This document shows, in pieces, positions 47,896-59,583 of a stretch of 64,000 bases of DNA. The notes under the pieces were generated by a model that was not told the origin of the DNA, ran no database searches, and was given only the letters and a program-made list of their open reading frames with translations. The stretch is from Diphasiastrum complanatum. Taxonomy: Eukaryota > Streptophyta > Lycopodiopsida > Lycopodiales > Lycopodiaceae. A program made the position numbers and the translations under genes. The DNA is taken from the NCBI GenBank assembly GCA_029204225.1, contig CM055102.1:49224522-49288521 (forward strand), read 5' to 3'. Numbering within the stretch: the first letter of the stretch is position 1; every line of letters starts with the position of its first letter.

Positions 47896-48730
47896 GTAAT
47901 GGCAATATTAAGCGAGAGTGTCCTCAATGAGTCAAGCAAATTGGAAGGACCCGGCAACTATGCAGTTTGGAAATTCAAACTGAAAAACATTTTGATGGAA
48001 AAGGAGCTATGAGAGATCGTGACAGGTGAAGAGACAAGGCCAGTGATTAAAGAAGATCAGCAGACATTTGACAGGAAAAAACAGCAAGCACACATCAACT
48101 TATTAGTTAGAGATGCAATTATTCCCTACATTTCGGATTCAGAAGGACCAAAAAAAACGTGGGATACATTGAAGGCATTGTTTGAAACGACAAATACATC
48201 TTGAATATTGTTTCTGAAGACGAAGTTGCATACATTGCGGATGGATGATGGTGCAACTATTGCCAATCACATACTGAAGATCAAAGAGATCTGTGACCAA
48301 TTAGCAGTAGTTGGAGAGCGAGTACAAGATCGTGAGATCGTGCAATTGACATTGAATAGTCTGATTGAGTCACATCAGATGTTTGTGACGAGTATAGCTA
48401 CAAGAGAAAATCTTCCAACCTATGAAGAACTAGGTGGATTGCTTTTGCAAGAAGAGCAACGTCAAGAGAACTTGAATCATCGTAACAGGAGCTATGATTA
48501 AGCTCTTGCAATTAGAGGATGAGGTGAAAGATTTGGCCGTGGAAGGTATCAATCGAGAGGAGGAAACTCAAGCCGGAGATCATTTCAACAATTTCATGAG
48601 CAAGTCAATGATAGTCCAAATCGAGGCAATTGGAATCGAGACCGAGGTCAAGGATGTGGCTATTTAAGACAAAATAAACCTGGAAATTGTAGGCCACTGG
48701 GAGCATGAATGCTTCAAGAAACAGAAGGAG
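47896..48730 (+). pseudogene. copia B gag
   Basis: Starts near ATGGCAATATTAAGC. KLEGPGNYAVWKFKLKN, then after a TGA at 48010 TGEETRPVIKEDQQTFDR, KKTWDTLKALFETTN, after a TGA at 48202 LKTKLHTLRMDDGATI and LLQEEQRQENLNHRN. The nucleocapsid end keeps HWEHECFKK of a zinc knuckle after frame changes. Function: copia capsid/nucleocapsid. Confidence 0.85.
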
Positions 48731-50962
48731 ATGGAACAAAGAAAAGACAAATGGCAAGCAGGAAATTATGCTGATCAACATCAATTTGATTGTTATGAAG
48801 ACAATTATACTGATCAACATCAATACGATGATGATCAATATGAAAATGATACTGGTGAGAGCTCAAAATTGCTCATTACAACATTAACGACAAGTAATGA
48901 AGCCAAAGATACATGGTACATTGATAGTGGTGCATCCAAGCACATGACTTCAAGGAAAGAGTGGTTTTTACGACTCAAGGAAGCTGACAATGGTGATGAA
49001 GTTGGACAAGTTGATGGCAAATTGCTATCTATTAAAGGAGTTGGAGTGGTACCAGTGAAGTTAGCTAGCGGGAAGATAAAGCAGATAAGCAATATGCAAT
49101 ATGTACCTAGCTTAGCTAACAATCTACTATCTGTTGGGACGATGGCTGATCAACAACTCAAGGTTGAGTTTGACAGTGACAAATATCTTGTCAAAGACAT
49201 CAAGAATCACTACAAAGTGATTGCTATAGGAGCTAGAGTCAATGGGAATTGACTCTACAAATTGAATGTGAGATCTTTTACTCAAGCTATGGTAAGCACT
49301 GTTGATAGTCGAAGTGATCTTTGGCATCAAAGGTTTGGTCATATCAATGCTCAAAGCTTGCAAATTCTTAAAAGAGGTAATCTAGTTGTTGGATTGCTTG
49401 ATATCTCTTTTGAAGGAAAAATTTGTGAGAGTTGCATTTTGGAAAAACAACATAGAGAGAGATTTCCCAAACATGGAGCAAGAAGAGCCAATGGCATTCT
49501 TGATCTTGTTCATAGTGATATGTGTGGACCAATACAAACTAGGTCCATTAGTGGTTGTTACTATTTCATCACATCCATTGATGACTATAGTAGACATATC
49601 TGGATTTATTTCATAAGCAAGAAATCTGATACTTTTGCCAAGTTTAGAGAGTTCAAGGCTCTAGTTAAAAAACAAACAGATTGTTATATTAAGACCCTTA
49701 GATCAGATGGTGGCGGTGAGTATTTTTCAACAAAGTTTATAAACTTTTGCAAGGATCAGGGGATCATGAGACAAACCACTACACCCTATTCCCCACAACA
49801 GAATGGAATTACAGAACGGAAAAACAGATCCATTGTGGAGATGGCTAGGGCAATGCTTAAGAGCAGGGGTTTTCCAAATACTTTTTGGACAGAAGCATGC
49901 AACACAGCTACTCATATCTTGAATCAGTGTCCTACGAAGTCTGTGGAGGGTAAGACACCTTATGAATCTTTTACTGGAAAGAAACCTAATGTTTCTCATT
50001 TACGAGTATTTGGTTGTGATGCTTACGCTCATGTACCTGATGAAAAACAAAAGAAGCTGGATGCAAAAGCTGTTAAGTGTATTTTCCTTTGATATGATGA
50101 AAGAGCCAAGGCATACAGGATGTATGACACAGATGCACAAAAGATCGTGATTTCTAGAGATGCTATTTTTGATGAGATGGGTCAAAATAACCAAATAAAA
50201 TTGACAATTGATCCCTTTGATGATAAAGCTAAAGTGCAAGTGAAGGAAGAAGTTGGTGTCGATATGGAAGAGCCAATAAAAAAAGACAGGGTCAATAATG
50301 AGATTCCTAGGAGAGTGCCTAAGTGGTACTTGTCAGTAACAAGTGATGCTAATAAGGGAGATACTCCCGAATCAAGTGAGCAGGGAGAGCTTAGAAGATC
50401 AAGTAGGAATCGAAAACCTCCTCCAAGATTAGAGATGAATCTAGCCCTAATGGGTTCTGTGCTCAAGGCTCAAGAACCAAAAATGTTTGCTAAAGCCAAG
50501 GAGCACAAGGAGTGGCATGAAGCTATGGAAATAGAAATGGAAGCTATAACAAAAAATAGGATGTGGAACTTGGTTGAGCTACCTGATGGTAAAACGCCTA
50601 TCACTTGCAAATGGATATACAAGATCAAATATGGAGCTGATGGGCAACTCAACAAGTACAAAGCAAGGTTGGTTGCGAGAGGATTTGAGCAGCAGAAAGA
50701 TATTGATTTTGAGGAAACCTTTGCACTCGTAGATAAGATGGTAACTATACAATCTATCATTGCTATTTTTGTTTTCTATGGTTGGAAGATCCAACAAATG
50801 GACGTTAAATCTGCTTTTCTTAATGGAGTGCTGGATGAAGAGGTGTACTTAGTACAACCTCAAGGATTTGTTGAGCCAGGGAGAGAGCATCTCGTTTGTA
50901 AGCTCAACAAAGCCATTTATGGATTGAAGCAAGCACCACAGGCGTGGTACTCTTGCAATTGA
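48731..50962 (+). pseudogene. copia B pol, RT truncated
   Basis: Protease: TWYIDSGASKHMTSRKEW (DSGA site). GAG-pre-integrase: LWHQRFGHINAQSLQILK, CESCILEKQHRERF. Integrase: HSDMCGP, IDDYSRHIWIYF, LRSDGGGEY, QQNGITERKNRSIV (catalytic D, D, E). Stops: TGA at 49250-49252 and at 50090-50092. RT N-terminus: RMWNLVELPDGKTPI, VARGFEQQKDIDFEETF, IQQMDVKSAFLNGVLDEE, NKAIYGLKQAPQAWY, then TGA and the polypurine tract. The YVDD box and RNase H are missing by one clean deletion. Confidence 0.9.
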
Positions 50963-50981
50963 TGAAGACTTTGAGGGAGAG

Positions 50982-51244
50982 TGTTAGAAATCAATGATAA
51001 ACTTCATTTTTATTGTGTACGAGGTACATTAATGTTGACAGCTGTGACCAGCTGTCATTAGCCATAGGCTAGTCTATTAGTCTACTCGTAGATTTTCTCT
51101 CTCTATCAGGGGTTCCGGGTTTATTTGTACATTTTACATTCAGTATGAGTTAGTGTGAGAGAGTGACAATGTGTGTTCTTCTTCTGCCTTCTTGTGGTGA
51201 TTGCTTATGGTGAATGCTTGATGTTGCATATCTAATTCTTGACA
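50982..51244 (+). repeat. 3' LTR of copia B
   Basis: 263 bp, preceded by TTTGAGGGAGAG as the polypurine tract. It ends TTGACA. Confidence 0.95.
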
Positions 51245-51249
51245 TGGTC

Positions 51250-51990
51250 AAGGTTTGCAATTGTAAATATTACTTTATCTTTCAAGCTCTTCAGACATCA
51301 GGTAAACAGTCAGAACAAACAACAACTAGCAAATAGATTCATCAAGCAAAATCACATTGGCTAAAGATTCTTCTTAATCAAACACAGAGTATTAGTTCTT
51401 ATCGAAGGAAGCAAACGAAACAAAACATCAAACAATTTCATTATCTGAACACATAGCTCATTCAGAATTGAAGGAAGTTTTGCTAAAAATTATGCTTAAC
51501 AGCTTCAGCTAATTTCTTGCACCCACTAGTCATAAATGTTACTTGCTGGTGTCGCCTGAAAATCCATGTTAGAGTAACTGAAATTCAGTAAGACGTGAGA
51601 AATGTGTGTGATGCAAACATAACAGTATCACAATCAATCACAGATCAAACAGAGTGTATTCGCACAAATGATAAGAAGAAAGATAGCAGAGGGAAAGAAT
51701 GCTCAAGCTATAGAAACTTGCTCTTCACTCTCTATTGATACTCAGCTCTGCGTAGAAATGCGTCAGTACAATAGCACATAGTGTTGTCCTTATAGGAACG
51801 TTCTTCAGCCTAAACGTCGTTTACGAACCGTTAAAATGTCGGTTCTGAACTGCTACTGCGTCTCTTATAGAACGTCGCAACTTCTATTCTAAATATGAAT
51901 TTACAAGGTGCAATTAGGCCTGTACATTAATTTAGGCACTATAGCACATTTACATATATAGAAATTGAAATTTTTTTACAATATATGACA
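51250..51990 (-). repeat. G1 3' LTR, proximal piece
   Basis: Continues the LTR interrupted at 46693 and matches 59817-60570. The last bases with CCACA are missing and the sequence passes directly into the accessory ORF, so a small deletion has removed the LTR boundary. Confidence 0.8.
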
Positions 51991-54318
51991 AAACTTGGAT
52001 AAACTCGGGAAGAAACTGATTTAGAGTTAGAGACAATTTCCTTCACATCAAAAATGTTAATTGATTCTAACTTATTCAAATACTCATCCAGAGCTAAAAA
52101 AATATTATTTTTAAATGTTCTTAGGTATTCTAAAATGTATATATACAAGGATCCTGCAACCACATGGACATAGTTAGTTTGCACATTGAACTTATTCTGA
52201 ACAATGGCAATGGCTAGGGTTCTTTTTTTATGCACAATTAGTTTGGCCCAAAGAGTATTCATGTTAGAAAAAGTCCAAGGGAGTTGTCCCATTGTTCTTT
52301 TGTGTAACCAAAAAGTTTAGGTAAAAAAAGGTAATTCATTCTCCATTGGAGTTTTGGACTACAAAAGGGTAGAAGAAAGAATGTTAGTTCCTGATGAAAT
52401 GTCTGAAATTCTGACCTTAGTAGTGAGTACACTATCTTGTTCTTCTTTACAACCACTCCACTTGGTGATGCTTGAGCTTGATATGGAATAATGCTTAACA
52501 TCTCAGGTTGGTCTTCAGCAGTTTGTACCTTCACAGCCTTCTTGGATTCGGTCTGTGTCTCCTGATCCTTCTGGACTTGCTTGCAGATGGTATCCATTTG
52601 GATGGCCTTTGCTAACATAGCCTGAGCTGGCTCATCTGTCTGCATCTCCTGATCTTGGCATTGTGCTGGTTCTTTCGCGTCAGAAATCTACATTTGGCCC
52701 AATTGAAATTTGGCCTCTTCCAACTCTTCCTTCATTTTTTCATAAGCAATCATCTGCGGTTGCAAATATTGCAGCTGAAAAGTTTGGGTCATCTTCTCCT
52801 GAATTCCCTTCCATGCTACTGGATCAATTCTGTACCTGCCATGAGATACGCAGACACCTAATGTGACTTCGGCGCTGATTCGCCATAGAACCGCCTCTTC
52901 AGCCTGTCTCTTGTATATTTGATTGTCTTTTTTTAACATTTTTGCAAAATTTTGCAGTTGGGCAATTGAATCTTGAGCACTGCTGAGTTTGTTACTCAGC
53001 TCCACATTACTATTTTGGAGAGTAGATCGAATACGTCTCTCCTCCTGCAAAGCAGCCTACAGAGTCTGAATTTGTTGTTTAAGTGATATATTTTTGCTTT
53101 CGAAGGCATTGGACTGCTCCTGCATTTCTTCCAATACTTCGAGCATAGCGTCCTGCCTTCCTTTTGCTTCTTCAAGCTCAATGTCCTTCCTGCTCAGCTC
53201 TGCTTGGGCCGCTTCAAGTTCTTCGTTTTTATAGAACAGCTCAGCTTTCATTCAGCTATGTATCCCTCTGGATTAGGTCTGCTTGGACTCTTTCATACTT
53301 TGATCCAAGCTTCCTAGATACCTTCTCCAAGCTGGCAAGATGCTGAATAGCTGCCCGCGTATCCGGTAGTAGTGTTCCGAAAATCTTTTGATATAATTTG
53401 GCATCGAGACTTGGTGCCTCGACGTCACTTTCACTACCCTGCTGGTCATCAGGAAGCTGTTCTGTTTCTTGTGGTGCTGGCTCTTGTGGTATATCACCCT
53501 GATTCTGCTCATGATCAGCAGTGTCCTCCGCTTCCTCTTCCAGATCCCTATTTCCTTCTGTATTAGACAATGGGGTATATTGGGATGATGGAGAAGTCAT
53601 TCTCACCGAGTTCCCTTGACTTGATGATGATGATGTGGTTTCTATGGTGGTTGCTTTTGATATCTACATTTGGGATTCAGCCTCTATTGATGGGGCTAGC
53701 TCTGGCAGCACTGGTGCAATCCTGATGTGCTCCTGCACTGTTAGCACACCAACATGCATACATAAAAATACCCATTTGCAGACCAAGTCTGGAAAACTGA
53801 TTGACTTTTACTAATTTACAGAATTGCTTAAAGCAATCTATCCGAAGGCAATAGGCTCTCCATTTAAGGCTCTTAGCAGATATCCCATATTTCTATTTGA
53901 GATGGTGTACTCTTGCTTCGGTTAAAAGATAGAAGCAAGAGCAAATCGAACGAAGCTTTTGAGATTGGGATCTCTAATGTAAGAGAGTTTATATCCCCAT
54001 TTCTCAAGATAAGCTTTTTCTTGAAAAACTCCACTCTCTGCGATGAAATCTGGTTTAGTAACTGGCGTACTGCCGTCCATAGGCAATCCTAAGGCACGAT
54101 AGTAAAATCCTTCTGTAATAACAATCTCTTGATTACGGACGATAGTGGAAATATGTCCTTCTTTTGTTTCACTCAAATTGCGGATCAGCTCATAACATAA
54201 ATCAGTAAGAATTACTGATGGGTTAAATTGAAGAAGACCTTCAATTCACGCTCGAACAACTAGTGGTTGTAATACTGGTATCACTGGCTTTGGGTGCATT
54301 TTGAATACAATCGCCATG
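51991..54318 (-). pseudogene. G1 accessory coiled-coil ORF
   Basis: Starts at ATG about 54318 (MAIVFKMHPKPVIPVLQP), with an in-frame TGA where G2 has Trp (VRA*IEG against VRAWIEG). Then LSETKEGHISTIVRNQE, YYRALGLPMDGSTPV and YIRDPNLKSFVRFALASIF. A Gln/Glu-rich linker follows (53606-53400), then a coiled coil (EELEAAQAELSRKDIELEEA, EQSNAFESKNISLKQQIQTL, NVELSNKLSSAQDSIAQLQN). Next is a segment CVSHGRYRIDPVAWKGIQEK and a C-terminal domain with SEFQTFHQELTFFLLPF and NYLFLPKLFGYTKEQW. Total about 700 residues. Strong similarity to the G2 copy, despite decay of both, shows it was a conserved protein of the family. Confidence 0.7.
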
Positions 54319-54589
54319 GTGCTTGCAATTGTAAACGAGCGATGGCAGAAAAGAGCTTGATCGTAACAATTCTGAAATCGGAGAGCAAGAGTGATGGTAA
54401 GTGGTAGCGATAACAACTGAAGTGTTTGAGGTTTTAGGCATATTGATGGTATTTTGGCGGATTAGACTAATATTAAATGGAAGCGTATCCTTCATTTTGA
54501 ATGTACATACTCAATAATAAAGTGTCTAGTCCTAAAAACAAAAATAAATAAATAAATAAACAAAATACACGAATGCTTTGCTTAGTAAG

Positions 54590-54850
54590 TCAAAGCGAAG
54601 ATTTTCATTTTTTTCGTTAAAAATGCAAAAAATACAAAGATGTCGGAAGGTAGAAAATCCCGAAAACTGCGAAGGTATGTGTCGCAATTTCCGTATTTCT
54701 AAAAAAAAAATAGTAAATTCACTCAATACACCATATTCCAATATAGTGTCGGGTTTTTCGCAAAATAATATAGAAATGTAGCGAAGGTGTCGTTATTTGA
54801 CATTTTCGCAAAAATGTACACGCTGGTTTCGGCATTTTTGCAACCTTCAA
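54590..54850. repeat. GAAGGTGTCG-type repeats in G1
   Basis: Spacer between integrase and accessory ORF with CGAAGGTRTGTGTCGCA and GTCGGGTTTTTCGC phrases, the counterpart of 42264-43000 in G2. Confidence 0.6.
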
Positions 54851-54859
54851 TGAACATGA

Positions 54860-56090
54860 TGCACCGAAAATTAGTCATAATAGCGCTTCACCCTTGAACC
54901 ATTTACTCAAGTGTCAAGTAAATGTCCTTGGAGATCAACTAACTGAAGTGATCCATTATTAAAAACTTCTATGACTTTATACGGTCCCATCCATCTGGTT
55001 TATAATTTTCTAGAAAACAACATGTGTCTGTTATCATACAGAAGCACATAGTCTCCTTGTTTATTTTTTATTTTCATAATGGATTGGTCAAAAAAAATTC
55101 TTTTATTCTGAACTCGTTCAGTCTCGATTAATGAAAGACGATGATCCTCTTCTAGTTGCGTCAGAGAAATCATCCGCTCCCGAAGACTATCATGTTCATC
55201 CATTCGCTCTTCATTACTAATGTGAAACGTCAAAACTTCGAATTCTATTGGTAGTATGGGATGCATTCCATACACAAGATAGTATGGAGTATGCCTAGTT
55301 GTAATCTTTTCAGCAGTTCTATATGCCCATAAGATAGACGGTAACTTTTTATCCCAATCAGAAGAATGTGTTTTTGTTACTTTATTCAAAATTTTACATA
55401 AAATTCCATTTGCCCGCTCCGTAAGCCCATTTGCTTTTGGATTATATGGAGTGGTTTGGCGATGTGTAATAGAAAAATATGACAACATGGCTTCAATGGT
55501 CTGATTAAGGAAATGGGTTCCCCTATCGCTAACGAGTTCTAAGGGACAACCATATCACGTTATAATGTTTTGGAATAAAAACCTTGTTACAGTCTTAGCA
55601 TTGTTCTTAATTGTGGCTTCGGCCTCTACCATCTTGGTAGCATAGTCCGTGGCAATGAGTATGTAACGACGATGAGAAAGATCAGGTTTATTCACTAAAT
55701 GTTTTAATGCGTAGTGATCTACGTGAAAAACAAAAGGGTATTCTAAAAGATAATGTCTAAATTTCTTTACTGAATAAATCATCCCTAGTGCTTCTCGCTC
55801 TGTAGCGGAATAATTCTTTTATGATGCAGCGAGTTGCCTACCCGCATCTATTTATATATGGTAGCAGCATTTAGTTTTCTTAGGTACTATAATTATTAGT
55901 GACACCCACTCGCTACTTAGAACAAGATATATAATACCCCCTCTAAGACATCTATCTAATTCGTCTTTTACTAATAAGGAGTACTTTGGATTCAATCTAT
56001 ATTGGCGCTACCTAACATTTATTGTTCCCTGAATAAGATCTATTGTATGTTTGTTCCATTTAGCTGGTATTCCTATTAAATCATCCATCT
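54860..56090 (-). pseudogene. G1 pol: RT, RNase H, integrase, with deletions
   Basis: An RT N-terminus is readable near 56080-55870, where it is cut. RNase H follows abruptly (EREALGMIYSVKKFRHYLL, FHVDHYALKHLVN) and is fused at about 55690 to integrase (ILIATDYATKMVEAEATI). Then HRQTTPYNPKANGLTERANG and LWAYRTAEKITTRHTPYYLV, and an integrase C-terminus near 55000 (QGDYVLLYDNRHM). Compared with G2, most of RT and the HHCC finger are gone, so this copy cannot be autonomous. Confidence 0.85.
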
Positions 56091-56091
56091 A

Positions 56092-57300
56092 TCAAGCAAA
56101 TACGTTTTGGTATTTTGGAAGAAGCAATATATACTCTTCACGTTCCTGGTCCGATTGGTGATTATATAGATTCAAAGTCTTACCTTTATTAATTTCTATT
56201 TCTACATAATCTATTTTATCTACCATCCCTTTGGTCAGGCTTGCTCTGGTTCCACCCAGAACTTCTTTTGACTCGGATGTTGTCGGTATTTCTTCTTCCT
56301 CGTCAATCTCATAGCATTCTATGAAATTGATCCATGATTCAGCAGGTCTAGCTAGCTCCTCACCCCATCTCAAAAGGTGACCCCCTATTGGACCGACTGT
56401 GAGAATACCTGAAAAAAATATCTGTTTGGTAGACCAATTTATAATAGCATCTGCTTGATATAACCATGGTCTTCCAAATAATATCGAATAAGGTGGCGTA
56501 TCTACTGGATTTATGACAACGAAATTCATAACAAACGTCTTTGTCTCTATAATTACGTTAATACCTTTTAGCTCGCCTACTGGTATACATTTAGTTGTAT
56601 CTGATTTTCTAATCCTAATTCTTTAACCATTGTTTTTGTTACTAAATTGATACTGGATCTTGAGTCTATTAGTATTCTATCTATAGTCTGATCTCCTATG
56701 ATCGCACTAATATCTGGAACTCTACAATCTCCTCTATCTATGTAATCTACTCTATTACTGTATTAGTGTGACAAACCTTTTCCCTTCCTCAGTCCCTACT
56801 GACTGAAGCCCTTCTTCCTCCGAAGTATAGCTCGAGGAAGATGTAGGTGTCTCACCTTTGTACTTTTTTCCATGATATGAAAATTCTTTTATGACTTTTT
56901 CCTATCGGTGTCTCCATCTGGTCTCTGAAGGTAATCTCCTTCTTCTTCCAGTGGGTTATAACATCGGCCTGATAGAGCCATGGTCGTCTTAATAACACTC
57001 TATATGATGATCGTCTCATAGTTTTTAATATTATAAAATCCATAAGAAACTTATGGTCTCCAATATAAACTATAACCTGAGACAGTTCTCCTATTGGTGA
57101 TCTTCTAGTTGCATCGACTAACCTTAAATGTCTTAAGGTGAATGCTATTCTATGATGAATGCCTAATTCATATGTTGTTTCTTCAGTCATTATATTTACA
57201 CTAGATCCGAAATCTATGGGTACGCTATCTAAGATGCAGCCATTAATTACTATCTGAATCTTTGTTGGCCTTCGTCACCGTAATTAACTAATCCTATGTT
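56092..57300 (-). pseudogene. G1 aspartic protease region, duplicated
   Basis: Two related blocks are seen: 57190-56852 (GELSQVIVYIGDHKFLMDF, LLRRPWLYQADVITHWK) and 56600-56092 (VVINPVDTPPYSILFGRPWL, YQADAIINWSTKQIFF). Both match the second half of a gypsy retropepsin fold (FGRPWLYQADA, the Leu-Gly-Arg-Pro loop). The DTG/DSG active site is not in an open frame. The duplication of this block within one element is unusual. Confidence 0.6.
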
Positions 57301-57380
57301 GACTACTAGTAACTTTGCTTTTCTTCTCTTTTTATTTTGCAAAAATTGCTTAATTTCTTTCTTATAATATTGGTTATTGT

Positions 57381-59495
57381 CTAATACTGTTTAAAAGTTA
57401 TATTGGCCATTCTGGAAACAAGGTCTTCTACAATATTATAAGAACGGTTTCTAAGTGGCGACAGATCTTTGGGTATCTCGCTACTTATAACTGGACCTGA
57501 AAATATCACTTTTTTAACTTGTCTAGTTTCTTTGTCTAAAAGCTTCTTAGCTTCTGAACTAATATCAACATCATAATATTTTCCATTAGACTTATCAAGG
57601 TTTAACTCTTTATTACTAGGAATTTTTACTAACTGTTCTGCGGCCTTCGCTTTTTCTGTCGCGTTTTTTGCGTTTTTCATGGTTTTTACAATTTTCGTCT
57701 TAGTTTTCTTCTTATCTTTAAGAGCTAAAGAAGCTTTACTACTTCTTGTAGTTACTTTATTTATCTTTTCCTCTAAATCTGGCCAATAATGATCTTGATC
57801 TAATAATTCAGACTCTACTTCTATCCTTTGAACTATCATGTCAGTGTTAGTCTTAGATGACCGAGGGTTGTCTTTCCTAGGCGAGTTTACAAACCTTGGT
57901 TTAGACCGTGGCTGTTGTGGCTGAGGACATTCAACAGTGACATGCCCTTCGTCTTTACAGTTAGTGCAGAGCGACACATATCCTGCTAATCTCCTGGGTT
58001 CAGAGTTATCAGGCGAATAGTGACCCGGGGCTCCGCAATTGTAGCACGAACCCCTTACTCTGGTTGGTGGAGTGGAATCTCGTGTTTCGCCCCTTCGCAA
58101 AATAGTGTACTGTTGACCAGTACGCTGTCTTGGTATATTGGTTTTTTGGTTAGTAGGAGTTGCAGTATAAGCTACATCCTCATGATTATTAATCGGACAG
58201 AGGAATAGTTCTTCTAAATAGTTAGTCTGTGAACTGGGACAGTTGGCTTTAGAATGGCCTTCCTTCCCACAAGCGGTACACCAAACATTGGCGTTGGGCT
58301 TCACTTTCTTTTGCTTGGCTTTAACATCATATATTTGGACTTTTAAATCACTCATTTCTTTTGTTAACAACTCAACACTTTTCCGTAATGGATCCATCTT
58401 TTCGGATTTCTCCATTCTTTTTTTTCTTTCTGAGTTCCTATTCTTGGATTTCCTATAAGAAGATTCTTCTTCATCAGAAGAAGAATAAGATAAATACTCG
58501 AAAGATTCTTCCACATCCACTAAATTAGATTCTGATTTAGACTCAGTAGATGTTTTAGATTCTTCTGTTCGTTTAAATTTGTGCTTTTTACTACTTTTTT
58601 TTTCATTTCTCCATCTACGAGAAATTCGAGAAGCTTCAAAAATTTTGGCAGAGGCGATGACATCTTCCAAGGAAGTCATCAAACCCTGTCAACAATAACG
58701 ATCCATTTTCTTAGGCAAGCTACTCAAGAACCATTCATTTTGCATAGGAACTAGATACTGGGCTCCTAACTTTTCTATTAAATTCTTAACCCTACGAGTA
58801 TATTTCCTAAGTGATTCCTTTGGCTTTTTCTCAACAGAGTAAAGTCGAGCCAACAATCTAGTGGAATATCATATCTCCCTAAACTGTTTAAGTAATGTTG
58901 CTTGTAAAGCGTTCCAAGTATTAACTATTTCCGGTACTAATTGACTGTACCAAATCCTAGCCTGCTTAGGCAGAAGACCTGACAAAATTCTAACTTTGTC
59001 CTCGTCCGTCTGCTTTTTGTTTGCTATGGTAATGGATTCAAACCGTGACAAATAACTGACCGCATCTTCAGATGATGATCCCTTAAAGAAATCGTATCTG
59101 ATTCTTGTAGATGTGGGTGGCACTGGATTAGCCATATTAACAGATGGTGGTGAACTAGATGAACTTGGAGGATCCGAATCTAAACTATGCTCAAACAATG
59201 GTTTTGAAGAAGAAGATTTTGATTCTGAACTTGGTTTGGAAGTAGAATCAGACGAATCTAATTCAGGTGAATCTATAGAACTTGGTGTTTCAATGGATCT
59301 TTTCTCAAATGAATCTACATATGTCGTAGTAGCGTTTAGAAGATCATTAAATGCTTCAGGTGTTAATCTTGCTCTAACTGGTGAGTTTTGCAAATTCTGC
59401 AAATACAAATCTCTAGACTTCCTATATGCTTCTAATCGTTGTGCATGCTCTAAACGTTTCTGTTCAATAATTGCTTGAGAGTACATTCTTGGCAT
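57381..59495 (-). pseudogene. G1 gag with three zinc knuckles
   Basis: One frame of about 705 codons broken only by two TGA stops (58869-58871 and just above 58682). Capsid part: IRYDFFKGSSSEDAVSYLSR, LLPKQARIWYSQLVPEI, LKQFREI. Nucleocapsid: CTACGKEGHSKANC, CYNCGAPGHYSPDN (last Cys lost) and CTNCKDEGHVTVEC, separated by basic linkers. An acidic/Ser region precedes them and a Lys-rich region follows. Three knuckles are more than the one or two usual for plant gypsy gag. Confidence 0.85.
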
Positions 59496-59560
59496 GCATT
59501 ACTTGAGAAAGATTCGTAGATGTAATACACTTAAAAATATTGCAAAAGATGAAATTCATC

Positions 59561-59578
59561 TCCCCGGCAACGGCGCCA
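59561..59578 (-). promoter_or_regulatory. G1 primer binding site, tRNA-Asp type
   Basis: On the minus strand TGGCGCCGTTGCCGGGGA lies five bases inside the 5' LTR. It is complementary to the 3' end of plant tRNA-Asp including CCA. This primer is used by Athila/Tat-type Ty3/gypsy lineages. Confidence 0.85.
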
Positions 59579-59583
59579 AATTA

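Larger units (their letters stand above)
46694..51249 (+). mobile_element. Ty1/copia element B, perfect TSD
   Basis: LTRs at 46699-46961 and 50982-51244 (263 bp each) with TGTTA/TGACA ends, flanked by a perfect TGGTC duplication (46694-46698 and 51245-51249). By eye the LTRs differ at about 14 of 263 positions. The 3' half of RT and all RNase H are deleted, so it could only have moved with help, unless the deletion came later. Confidence 0.95.

Noticed and set aside
54241-54495. 84-codon minus frame just above the G1 accessory ORF
   Set aside because: It is out of frame with the accessory ORF start at 54318, and G2 has no equivalent.
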